From contig CAICTM010000424.1 of assembly GCA_903772945.1 (NCBI GenBank), positions 1-64,000 on the forward strand: a stretch of DNA of 64,000 nt. The letters are read 5' to 3'. Below, piece by piece: positions 52,646 through 62,708 of the stretch. The position numbers and the translations under genes were made by a program. This DNA comes from Seminavis robusta. Lineage: Eukaryota; Bacillariophyta; Bacillariophyceae; Naviculales; Naviculaceae. Numbering within the stretch: the first letter of the stretch is position 1; each line of letters begins with the position of its first letter. Under the pieces are notes generated by a model. It saw only the letters and a list, made by a program, of their open reading frames with translations, did not search any database and had not been told where the DNA came from.

Positions 52646-52961
52646 ATACGCTCGCACATAATTTGGTTGCTCGCACATCCGTTCCATCATTCAGCGATTC
52701 ACAAAAAGCTTGCTAAATACAATCGCATGCTAGTACTGTACTCTACTAGAGAATAGAGGCTAATAATGGCATGGAATTTTGATTGATACCCACGCTGCAT
52801 GATTTAGTTGCACGCGCCTCCTTCACGTCGGTGATTATTAGTGTGCCACTTCTTCCATCGCACATAATTCAGTTGCTCGCACTCCGTGTCGAAGTTTTGT
52901 ATCATGGATGCGGCTCAATATTTGATTGGAGGTGCCGGATGAGCGGTTCGCTGGAGATAGT
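52466..52961. other. intergenic between convergent genes
   Basis: Holds the second copy of the duplicated gene end (to about 52636). I see nothing further. Confidence 0.45.
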
Positions 52962-54374
52962 CTATCGGAGCATCTGGACATCCTCAATTGTGGCACTTCC
53001 ATTGACAAATGACACAGCTGGGACAAAACTTGCCCTGCCGCCATCAAGATGGGTTCGCAAATCAGAAACTGCTACAACTGATTCTTGATCATTGACTGAG
53101 ATTGATAGAGTCCCATTTCCTGGAGCATCTGCTGATAAATCAAGAGTCATGGTGACACGTGATCCAGCTCCAAACTTGGCAGCTTCTCCTAGAGGTCTAT
53201 TAACGGAAGCTTTGTTGGAATATTCATTTCCAGTGTTTCCATAGACACCCCAACAATCCCTTTGAAAACCACAGAACACTGCTGAAGCAAAAGTGTGGGT
53301 AGATTTAGTCACACCTAGCCAGAAGCAACCAGTGACGATAGTGTTTGTGTTGACAGTCCAACGATACTTTTCACCCAATGCAAAAGCAGCTCCACTGAGG
53401 ATGTCACTGCTCCAACCGTTGAGAGATGAAGTCCAAGTCTTAGATTGGGCAAATTTCCACTCAACAGTATGAAAAAGAGGCTTGTGTATAGCAATTTTGT
53501 GGTCATGCTTGGCTTTCTTTGCTTGTTTTTTGAAGGCATTGCATAGTTTACCCAATGTTACCAACCCAGATGTCTCAACAAGAGTAGACAACTCATCAGG
53601 ATCAATGAACTCCAGTTCCACATAGTTTTGAACCAAATCTTTGGCTGAATATAGGCGGCTTTCTTTGGATTCGTCCGAACCTGATAGCTCACAGGTAGAC
53701 CATGAGTGGATCAGTTTGAAGAGCTTCATATTGTCGAGCTTGGCCTTGGCATCCTTAAGGATGGCTCCCAGAACAGCTGCAGAAATGTGCTTCAGAACCG
53801 TTCCAAAAAAGTCTCCAGTGAGTCCACAGAACACGCTCCAGGCCCGACTAACCAATTTCTCTTGAATAATAGGTCCTTCTTGTTTGGATGCTGCCAAAAT
53901 AGCAAATGAAAATGAAGGATTTTCCTTCATGAAGAATGCCAGACATTTCTGAGCTTTTTGGCAGAGACCTGATAATCCAACGTACGTAGCTGCTTCAGTC
54001 AATGACACCAAGGTCTGGAATTCCTCCATGCAATCAGTGGAAATTTCTTCTGTGATGTCTTTGGAAGAGGCTCCAGTGGCGGCTTCAGAATATTTGGTCA
54101 AAAGAATGCCAGTGTCTGTATGGATATACTCCACAACTGCCTTGAGAACCTTGCCAGAAAATCCAATGGATACTATTGCATCAGTGGATTCCTTGAATCC
54201 GTCCTTTTTGAACATGGTCTTGAAGTAGTCACTGCGGACTGAAAGGGCCATTCGATTGGCAGGAACCATCCCTCCATCTGTGCCTTTCAGAGACACATCA
54301 TGATAGTCTTCATCTGCCAACAGGGCAAACGCTTGGGAGAGTGGTACCTCAGTGGACTCAACTTTGGTGGACAT
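52962..54374 (-). CDS. BTB/POZ domain protein, copy 2, 470 aa
   Basis: I start it at the ATG at 54374 (MSTKVESTEV); the open frame extends nine codons further without another ATG. It is collinear with BTB copy 1 over its whole length: BTB domain (YHDVSLKG, VPANRMALSVRSDYFKTMF), BACK-like helices (LVSRAWSVFCGL) and a SPRY-like C-terminal domain (FALGEKYRWTV, CWGVYGNTGNEYSNK). The C-terminal domain is more diverged than the BTB part, as expected if it recognises different substrates. Inverse orientation and 8.6 kb spacing show the copy was not a simple tandem duplication. The probable role is cullin-3 adaptor. Confidence 0.88.
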   Translation of the reverse strand: MSTKVESTEVPLSQAFALLADEDYHDVSLKGTDGGMVPANRMALSVRSDYFKTMFKKDGFKESTDAIVSIGFSGKVLKAVVEYIHTDTGILLTKYSEAATGASSKDITEEISTDCMEEFQTLVSLTEAATYVGLSGLCQKAQKCLAFFMKENPSFSFAILAASKQEGPIIQEKLVSRAWSVFCGLTGDFFGTVLKHISAAVLGAILKDAKAKLDNMKLFKLIHSWSTCELSGSDESKESRLYSAKDLVQNYVELEFIDPDELSTLVETSGLVTLGKLCNAFKKQAKKAKHDHKIAIHKPLFHTVEWKFAQSKTWTSSLNGWSSDILSGAAFALGEKYRWTVNTNTIVTGCFWLGVTKSTHTFASAVFCGFQRDCWGVYGNTGNEYSNKASVNRPLGEAAKFGAGSRVTMTLDLSADAPGNGTLSISVNDQESVVAVSDLRTHLDGGRASFVPAVSFVNGSATIEDVQMLR

Positions 54375-54627
54375 GTTGATGACAGTTCGGGCAATGGACA
54401 AAGAGGATCGAGCGGCGTGGATTGGTTTTCACGCTCTTTGACAGCAGGGGGGGGTTCTTACCATGGGACTGGGACTGCATCCGCATTGCACGTCACATAT
54501 TGCTGGTTGGACGGCGCGTCCAATTTAAATTAATTAAAAATGTAGTTTTGGCGCGAACTCTCCCTGAGACCCGATCAAAGCACCCACAAAGAATGATGAA
54601 TTACTCATTCATCATTCAATCAGGACA

Positions 54628-55479
54628 ATGGCGTCGACAGCAGAAGCATCCAATGAAGACTCAAAGCCGGACGTGTACTCTTTAGAGAGCCTCTGGAAAC
54701 GGTACATGGAGGAGAAGAAAATTAGTAAAGAGCTTCCGAATGGTGGGCTCCTTCGACCTCAGATGGAAGCGCTGATTGACCAACCAAATTATAAGTACTT
54801 GAAAAAGCATATTTTGAAGCTGCAAGAGCAAGGCAACAAAGAAGACATTTGTCGTATTCTAAAGCAGTTGGCCCAGCATGAATTGGCTCCGGGAATGGTC
54901 CCATTGCCACTCCAGCCTCGAACGCAACATCCAGACGTGCAAACTTTTTTTGAGGTGTCCTCAGTTGCCCAAACTTCCATAGATGTCGACGATGATGATT
55001 CGTTGGAAGTGAATCGCAGCAATTCAAGTCCTGAAAGCGTTCTCAGTGATGAGCAGACAGCTAACAACGGCAATGCCAACCCACATGACTCTACTAGCCT
55101 GGCAGAGCGTCTCTACGAAAGGTACCTTCGGGCTGTGGGATGGGAGACACGATATGGTCTGATCATTCCAGCAACCTTGAGGGATCTATCAATTGCCACA
55201 ATCATGGCTTTTGGAGAAAATGGTGTCCACTGTGCTGATGACGAGGAAAGCCTGCTTGCAATGTTCAATAAGTACGGTGAAGTTGCCAAGGACACTCCTG
55301 AAGGACAAGACCCTGTTCTTCTTGACTTTGACCCCACTCATCTCGTGCAATGGAAGCAAGAGATCATTGGTGAATATGATCGTTTCCCCTCGAATATTGG
55401 CATGTACGAGACTCTCCTCAAGCTAGCTAGGATTCGGCTACTCCTCGGGCTATTATTCTTGGCCCGCAAACTGCACTAA
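54628..55479 (+). CDS. hypothetical protein, 283 aa (possibly the 5' part of a larger broken gene)
   Basis: An ATG-started frame (MASTAEASNEDSKPD), hydrophilic, with an N-terminal helix-rich part (SLESLWKRYMEEKKISK; HILKLQEQGNKEDICRILKQ), an acidic Ser/Asn-rich linker (about 110-155) and a second helical part (LAERLYERYLRAVGWETRYG; LLAMFNKYGEVAKD). No family is recognised. The last 15 residues (LLLGLLFLARKLH) look out of frame, and the next gene starts 37 bp after the stop in another frame whose upstream codons are also open, so a frameshift near 55430 could join the two. Confidence 0.55.
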   Translation: MASTAEASNEDSKPDVYSLESLWKRYMEEKKISKELPNGGLLRPQMEALIDQPNYKYLKKHILKLQEQGNKEDICRILKQLAQHELAPGMVPLPLQPRTQHPDVQTFFEVSSVAQTSIDVDDDDSLEVNRSNSSPESVLSDEQTANNGNANPHDSTSLAERLYERYLRAVGWETRYGLIIPATLRDLSIATIMAFGENGVHCADDEESLLAMFNKYGEVAKDTPEGQDPVLLDFDPTHLVQWKQEIIGEYDRFPSNIGMYETLLKLARIRLLLGLLFLARKLH

Positions 55480-55516
55480 TGACCAAAACCGGAAGGAGCA
55501 TCTTCTAGCCGACAGC

Positions 55517-56442
55517 ATGCCCGAAATTTTTGTCAAGAAGGGCATTCCCAACATTCACAAGTTGGGCCTAACTTGGCGTTTCCGATTGGAAGAGAAAACC
55601 AGGGTTGCCAATGTGGAATCAACTCAATTGTCTAACGCCACCAACAAGACCAATGGTTTCTCTCCTCGCATCTTAAATGACAACGAAGCAGTCAAATACT
55701 TGAAGAAATTTGGTTTCCAACAACAAGATGGAAACCTATGGTTGCCTCCAAAACGAGGAGGAATCCAGGTACCGGAACCAATGACCCTCGACGAAACTCG
55801 CGTATTTGTGCGCGCACATGGATCGTTCAATGGCCAGCGTCTGCGAGTGAAGACTGGACGAGACGCTCCTTGTGAAGACATACGGCAACTATTAGTCTTC
55901 GACTGTGGGGAGCAACATCACTTGCTCCACTCCCAACGTTTTCGGAGTATGTGGCTACGCATCCTACTGGAGGTCAAGAAACAGAAGCTAATGTCAGCGC
56001 CGCAGAAGAATCTAACGGCGACAATCCACTTCCGGCAGCGACGACGCTACAGTCTGAGGAGGATGGTGGCACCCATTTGGTATCACCTGCCTCCGCCACG
56101 GCTGTTTCAACCCAACACCTCTGGTGGCATGGCGGCAGTGACGACTGCACTGGCCAATGACGATGACAATCTGGCCTCAATGATGTTGACGACGACATCC
56201 ATCGGGTATCGCCTGCGACAAGCCTACGTGCCTCTGGTGCTATGACGGAAGTGATGACACCAATGCCCATTGATAATGGTGGTGGCACCCGTCGTGGTTC
56301 CGATGATGCCGATGGCAGTTCAAACCCTCGCAAGAAGAGAAAGATTGATCAAATCTTTGAACTTTTTGCTGATTTGGACACAGAAGACCAAATCCAAGTG
56401 ATGGAAGGCTTGCCTCGCCGACAAAAGACAAACAAAACGTGA
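55517..56442 (+). pseudogene. hypothetical protein, frameshifted, with a nuclear-localisation-like end
   Basis: From the ATG at 55517 a frame gives MPEIFVKKGIPN, then KYLKKFGFQQQDGNLWLPPK and DETRVFVRAHGSFNGQ to about 55930. The likely continuation is in the next frame (FSEYVATHPTGGQETEANVS, then EDGGTHLVSPASATAV), which stops at 56160. After a further interruption the same frame resumes near 56180 and ends KKRKIDQIFELFADLDTEDQ...PRRQKTNKT at 56442. The KKRK cluster resembles a nuclear-localisation signal. I recognise no domain. Two or three frame changes suggest a broken gene. Confidence 0.45.
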
Positions 56443-56607
56443 TTCCGAATCTTGGCGAAGACGCCAAGAAGACCGAGTCCATGTGATGTCAAGCTTGCTT
56501 CACCGACTCAATACGTGATTCCGATTCTGTGCTGTTTCTTTCGGCGGTGGATTTTGCTAGTGTTGGCTAGCTAGCTAGTTTCTCGGTTCTGTGAGCAGGA
56601 GCGGGCA

Positions 56608-56927
56608 GGGGGGTGCCTCAAACCAACTGGTTTTGCCTCTTCATTTCTTACCCCACCTTTCTGACAGTTTGGCGATTAGGTACCGTCTCCGACCAAGTTT
56701 AGCCATCTTCAACCGCTTTCGACCGCCTCCGACCGCCTTCAAACGTCTGTTTTACCGCCTGTTTACCGCCTGTTTACCGCCTGTTCACCATTCTACCGCC
56801 TGTATTAGCCTTAACCACTACTTACCGCCTTTGACCACTGTTCACCACCTGTTTGCATCAAATGGGTACCACATGCAGGTGGTTGGGGATATATTCAGAC
56901 AAACAAGATTGATTTGAGGCACCCCCC
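56608..56927. mobile_element. MITE candidate with 15-bp inverted repeats
   Basis: GGGGGGTGCCTCAAA at 56608-56622 is exactly complementary to TTTGAGGCACCCCCC at 56913-56927. If the outermost G/C is counted as flank, CAG precedes (56606-56608) and follows (56927-56929) as a 3-bp target duplication, which would fit PIF/Harbinger-type elements. There is no coding capacity. The interior has an ACCGCCTGTTT tandem array. Confidence 0.65.
56695..56850. repeat. ACCGCCTGTTT tandem repeat inside the MITE candidate
   Basis: Several units of 10-12 nt built on CCGCCT(G/C)TT, most regular at 56753-56802. Confidence 0.7.
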
Positions 56928-57298
56928 AGGTCGACTGGCCAAGCAAACTACGAGGAAGCGTTTCTGTAGGATGAGAGCTGGCTGTCATTTTGTCAGCCTA
57001 GAGTTTATTGGATGTAGTGATATAATTGTGTTGTGGTACTGTAGGCAGTGTTGGATCATACTAGTAGCGGATCATTCCAGCTACAATCGTACCGGTCGCC
57101 ATGGGCGGTCTCTATTGTAATTATGGCGTTGAGTCGAGTCAAGCTAGAGCTGCACGTCCTCTGATAGATACGGTACAGTAGTAGCTAGAGCTTCGACTAC
57201 ATGTACTGTAGCTAGTACCGGTACATGCATATCACCCACCAACACAGCTGTGAACCCCTCAATTGAGTCTCAGCCAGACCTGTTCCGGTGGGGGTCTC

Positions 57299-57508
57299 CA
57301 GCTTGACGGGTGCGGGAGCCGGACCTATCCGCGCGCTCTTGTCTTCCAAGCTACTAGCTAGCTAGCTAGACTCCTCCATCAGCATCTTACCCTAGACATG
57401 GCAGCTTGACGGCCGTATCGGGATATGCCGGCCCATCCACGCGCCCTTGTCTTCCAAGCTACTAGTACTAGGAGACTCCTCCATCAGCATCTTACCCTAT
57501 GACATAGC
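57299..57508. repeat. 103-bp tandem repeat upstream of LRR gene 4
   Basis: Two copies (57299-57401 and 57402-57508) share GCTTGACGG, CTTGTCTTCCAAGCTACTAG and ACTCCTCCATCAGCATCTTA. They lie about 350 bp before the ATG at 57855. Confidence 0.75.
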
Positions 57509-57854
57509 TTTTGAAAAGTTGTCGGGCTCTAGCTAGCTAGCTAGCTGCTAGGACTCGGACATGAGATGGGAGCAGAGGTTTCTTGACATGCCACCCACCC
57601 AGGCTACCAAGAACGGGTGCTGCACAAGTGCTTTCAAACCTAAACGACGAGTACACGAAGTTACCCGGCACATAGTGTTGGGCAGCCTTACCAGCTTGAC
57701 GGCGTAAATCAACAAGACGCGAACCGCCAAAGCCAATCCAGAACCCCTGTTTGCCAAAAACGCGGTAGGGAGGATGGTGAAAGCAACGGCAACAAACATC
57801 TCTCTCTTTAGACAGCCCCGGCAATCTATTGCTTTGTAGAACGACATCAGGAAC

Positions 57855-60800
57855 ATGAGCACCAAGTCCCAAGAGCCATCTGGTTGGCGTTTTCGGTTTG
57901 AGTGGGAGTCTGAGGAAGACGACGAAGATTCGGAAGATGTGGCATCAGAGCACGGCGGTCCAGCGTTGATGGCGGGTTCTGATCCCTCCATGGTTCCATC
58001 ACCACCCGAAAAGACGAATGAAAAAGTTCATCAAGATAATGTTGGCAATCTGGATGCAAAGTCAAACTCGGGCAGGACGGATCAAGCATCATGGAAGTCA
58101 CTTATCAGCGAAGAGTTGGACACAGATGGCGGCGCAACCAAGAAAAAAGATGACATTAGAACGCAAGCAAAAGCACCCTCGTCGTCAGATCATAGCAACC
58201 CAAGAACAACTACCACTACCCCCACCCCCGGCACAACTCCTTTAGCGGCCGTAGACAGCCACCAAACACCAACGACAAAGAGGGAATTGGGTGAACGCAA
58301 AGCCAAGCGAATATCCACGTCTGAAAAGGCATCAGGAGTGGTGGGTGCTGTGGCCATTGAAGGTGCTGACAGTAAGAGCACCGCAGAAGAAAAAGGCCAC
58401 CTGATCAGCCCCATCAACTCTCAAAGTTCGGAGGAAATCATTCAGCAACGCACTGGAAAGTTGAGAGGAAAGAAGCGTGGATACCCCCACAAGCTACCGG
58501 TGCCTTCACATGAGGAGCGTTTTTCAACCACAGAGGGACACCAAAGACAACAGTCTGATCCGAATGCACCTCTTCCATCCGGTCTAGCCAAAAAGACGCC
58601 CGAGCAAGCAAGGACTTTGCGGGTCTCTGTAGCTGCTGCTTCTAGTATGCCAACCGCCACGGCGGGGGAGCAGACCGGGACCCCCACCTCAAGTTTGCAC
58701 CGCAAGAAGATGGCCATCCAAGAGCGAGTACATCACCAAGGCACCATCGTCACAAATGGGGTTGCCATAGCAGAAGAAGAAGAAGCAGACGAAGAAGATA
58801 TTGAAAGGCCAGCATCACACGATCATCAGCCGGCCCAGCCCGATGACCAGGATATTTCCGTGCAAACGTCTACCGCCAATCTCGCTGTTGCCAACCCCGT
58901 CACGGAGGACGATTTGCAACAAGCCCAGGAGTGGCACGAACGACCAATAAGAACTCGAAACAAACTGGCTTGTTGTCGTCGCCCCCGATGGCATGAATTG
59001 GCAGCATTGGTCTTTGTAATCGCCGGAGCGGTAGCTATTGCTTCCATTGTTGGAGTCGAGCAAAGGAACAACGATGATCAGCCAGACACAGATGCACAAG
59101 ACGAGGTGATCATGCCAGGGCAGCCAACAGCAGCCATGGCAGATCGTGTTCGCTCCTTGCTTCCGGACTACTCACTGCAAGCCATTGACAGATCCGACAA
59201 CTCGCCTCAGATGCTGGCCTATGAGTGGTTGATGGGTGATCCCAATTTGGAAACATACCCAGATTGGCGGACGGTTCAACGTTTTTCCCTTGCCACGATC
59301 TACTTTTCATTGGGTGAGTCAATTGGCGTGCCTCTGCGATCGGTAATATGTGGTCTCTTTGCACTCATCTCAGCTCATCTATCGCAGGAGGCAACGAAGC
59401 CAGGGGCTGGGTCCAGGACACTGGTTGGATATCGTATGACGTGCACGAATGCGAGTGGTTCCAATCGGAGCCAGAAGCCGCGGCCGCTGCCGACGACCCC
59501 TCCTTTGGCAGTGGTACCACATACACAATATTCAACGTGTCGAGGCTTGACTCCAACGTTTGCACGGGCGAGACGGGAGAGGAGTATCAACATCTCTTGC
59601 TGCTCTCCAATGGGCTCCAGGGAAGCATCCCAGAAGAGTTGTATCTGCTTTCCTCGCTCAAGACTATTTCTCTCCGTGGCAACATAGCTACTGGATCCAT
59701 CTCATCTCGTGTTGGATTGTTGACAAGTTTGTTTGCTCTGGACGTTACAGCAAATCGCATGACCTCCACGCTTCCCACAGAGATTGGATTGCTCACCAAC
59801 TTGACTGCACTTTCAACTGTGTTCAATCCTGCAATGACAGGATCCATTCCGAGTACAGTTGGCAACCTCTACGACCTGGGCATCTTGGGGCTCGATTCGT
59901 GTTCATACTCTGGAGTCATACCCACAGGTAAGCAAGCCGCCAAAGGTGGTTCTCCAATCTAGACGTGGCAAAGTGCCCATGCTCAACATGCTTCTTCCTC
60001 GCTACGTCGCTTCCAGAGATTGGAAGGCTTCGGCGCCTGTATTGGTTGCTCCTCTACAATAATCGATTCAGTGGGCAACTGCCATCGGAGCTTGGTCTCC
60101 TGAGATCGCCTACTTTCCATTTGTTCAACAACAGGTGAGTGAACGACAATGATAAGGCTGGCAATTCCAGAGGACACCACTCCATTTATCGATCTCTCAA
60201 TCTCTTTGGCACCTAGCTTGACGGGAACAATTCCCAGCGAACTAGGCAATGTTCAGTACATGTCTTTCCTAACTCTGGGTGACAACCCAGCACTTGAAGG
60301 CAACATCCCTTCTGAGTTTGGTCAACTTGAATATATTTGGGTACGATGGTGTCAAGCTCGTCTCGTGTCAACAACCCCTTGTCTCTCTCAATTTGACTTT
60401 CCGTCTGTGCAGATGCTGGGAATATGGAATACAAACGTGAGTGGTCCCATTCCGACAGAATTTGGAAGGCTGCTTGGCTTATCAGGCCTTCTACTTGCAA
60501 ATAACCGTCTCCATGGCTCGATCCCAAGGTATGTGCATGCTTGTGGTGCTCTCCCAAATGCCACCGAAACCCCTATCCTCACCCTCTTTCGGTGGTTTGA
60601 AGTGAGCTGGGTAATTTGAAGTCCTTGTGGGGATTGGGCTTGTTTGGCAATGGATTGTCGGGTGCCATTCCTTCCGAGCTTTCTTCGATATCAGATTTGG
60701 CTGCCCTAGCTTTGCAGGACAACATCTTGACCGGCCATATACCAACGGAGTTTGGTGTCTTCTCAGAACAAGATGGTTTCTTGAAAATGGAACTATTGGA

Positions 60801-61443
60801 CTTGTCCGGCAATCACATGTCAGGAAATGTGCCTTCTGAGCTTGGGTTGATTACTTCACTGCGTGAACTTAGCCTCCACAACAATCAGCTCACTGGATCG
60901 GTTCCCAGCACGCTTGGAAACCTGTTTCGTCGCGCATATTCTTACGTTGAATTCCTCTTCGCCAGTGGTTCCCTACCGGATATTTTTGCTTCCATCATTC
61001 CGTCCAGATCGCTGTCATTGGACAACAACCGCCTTGTAGGCAGTCTTCCAACGGAACTTGGCGGTATGACCAGCTTGCTCAACTTTTCCATTTCGAACAA
61101 TTCGCTTACAGGTGGCATCCCTGAGCAGCTTGGGAACATGGAATCCCTGGAGAGTCTCAATCTTGCAGACAACAATCTCCGAGGTCCGGTACCTTCAGAG
61201 CTGGGTCTGCTTTCCGAACTGATTTCGTTGTCGCTGGCAGACAACGAACTCTCGGGCAAACTCCCTACCGAGGTCGGGACTCTGGTTGCAAGCAAAGAGC
61301 CCGGTGCTAGTTTCGAGAATCTCAACATTTCAGGCAATGGCTTCTCTGGAACCATTCCATTGGATGTTTGCCTTGCTGGTTCCAATGCTCTGTCTTTTGA
61401 CTGCTCTGATAGCCTGTGTGGGTGTGACTGTAGTTGTTCGTAA
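57855..61443 (+). CDS. membrane LRR protein 4, seven exons, about 1037 aa
   Basis: Exons 57855-59313, 59388-59927, 60017-60134, 60217-60340, 60413-60528, 60603-60923 and 61008-61443. The introns are 74, 89, 82, 72, 74 and 84 nt, all GT-AG and in phase, and the joined LRR consensus is unbroken (IPTEIGRLRRLYW, NNSLTGTIPSELG, IPRSELGNL). The sixth intron is a multiple of three and open, so it is less certain than the others. Residues 1-375 are hydrophilic, Glu/Ser/Thr-rich and probably cytoplasmic. A helix at about 380-401 (ELAALVFVIAGAVAIASIVGV) spans the membrane. The juxtamembrane domain follows (AYEWLMGDPNLETYPDWRTV), then SYDVHECEWF and LRRs from about 570 to 1000, closed by CGCDCSCS. This plan agrees with that of the LRR/Cys-rich protein at 2611-7502. 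Part of exons 3-4 is copied at 61918-62180. Confidence 0.85.
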
Positions 61444-61917
61444 GAACCCAAGTCTCACACAAAAAGATCTAGAGGGGTGGGCCAGCAATTCGATGGCACC
61501 AAGACAAACGGATTCATGAAGATTTTCACGGCCTTCGCAACTGCAGCACCGAGGGGGCAACGGGAGCAAGCTTTGGTAAACTTCGACGATTCGATTCCAT
61601 CCGTCTTCGTCCTGTATCAGTGACCCAGGCCTGGCCTGGGTCAAGTGGGAAAGCGGTTTGTAGTGACGGGCGTGCAATGCTCGTGTCCTGAATATGTTGG
61701 GGATCACACCCAGCGACTCGACTCGATCTTTTGCTTGCTCCTTCATAGTTATTCTTGATCATTAACATTGACTAGCTACTAGTGGAGCTACTTTCTTCAT
61801 CGCTTGGAAGTGCCAAGGGTGGTGCCAGTATTAATAGTCAGCACATACCGCATGGTGGAAACTGAAACTACGCCGTGTATCAGTGCTTGTGGCAAGGACT
61901 TTTGAGGGTTGGGTGCT

Positions 61918-62180
61918 AATAATCGATTCAGCGGGCAACTGCCATCGGAGCTTGGTCTCCTGAGATCATCTACTATTCATTTGTTCAACAACAGGTAAGC
62001 GAACGACGATTATAAGGCTGGCAATTCTAGAGAATGCCACTGCATTCATCAATGTCTCTCAATATCTTTGGCACTTCGCAAGTTTTGACGGTACCATCCC
62101 CAGCAAACTAGGCAATGTACCGTACATGTCGATCCTGGCTCTGGGTTGATAACCCAGCACTTTCAGGCACGATTCCTTCA
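61918..62180 (+). pseudogene. partial duplicate of LRR gene 4 exons, including an intron
   Basis: This segment matches 60057-60310 of LRR gene 4 at roughly 85%: AATCGATTCAG, GGGCAACTGCCATCGGAGCT, TTCAACAACAG, then the intron, then ACTAGGCAATGT and AACCCAGCACTT. The intron is copied, so the duplication was at DNA level. Stops and indels rule out function. Confidence 0.8.
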
Positions 62181-62670
62181 ACTGCAGCACAATGGAAGCA
62201 ACGACAGGAGGAAACTACCAGGAGAAAACTACGCAATGTACCAGTGCCTGTGGCAACACGTACGCTCGTTGTCCTCGTCATCGAACTTCTTGGCTGGCAG
62301 AACAGGGAGATTTGAACAGAAATGGCGGAACGTTCAAACCAGGGAGCTTCAAAGATTAGCGCTTCAAAGAACTACCTACACTGGACGTGTCGGAAACAAT
62401 GCTGAAGGGCTTCCGGCTTCCGAGACAGAGAGATCATTCCGAGATCAATCAAGATCTTCCCGAGATCTCGCGGGACTGATCATTGGATCTTTTTCCACAA
62501 AGATCCAACAACGTCCCTTGACGTCGTCCTCTCTCTTCTTCCACTGCTGCTTCTGTTCTGTCATGTGCATTATTAGGAGATACTACATGTAGCTAGCTAG
62601 CATTCCCAACACAAGTTTTGAAGCCACGAGACAGAGTGAGAGCCAAGATCAGAAGTCCTGGAGATCCATC

Positions 62671-62695
62671 CAATCTATCTATCTATCTATCTATC
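62671..62695. repeat. (ATCT)n microsatellite
   Basis: About five ATCT units, 14 bp upstream of the threonine synthase ATG. Confidence 0.85.
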
Positions 62696-62708
62696 ATCAC
62701 CCAAGAAG

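Larger units (their letters stand above)
56443..57854. other. intergenic upstream of LRR gene 4
   Basis: Apart from the MITE candidate, the 103-bp tandem repeat and CTAG arrays (56570, 57354, 57531) I see nothing coding. Confidence 0.5.
61444..62708. other. intergenic, with LRR fragment and simple repeats
   Basis: Besides the LRR fragment at 61918-62180 there is an (ATCT)n tract at about 62671-62695 just upstream of the threonine synthase start. Confidence 0.5.
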
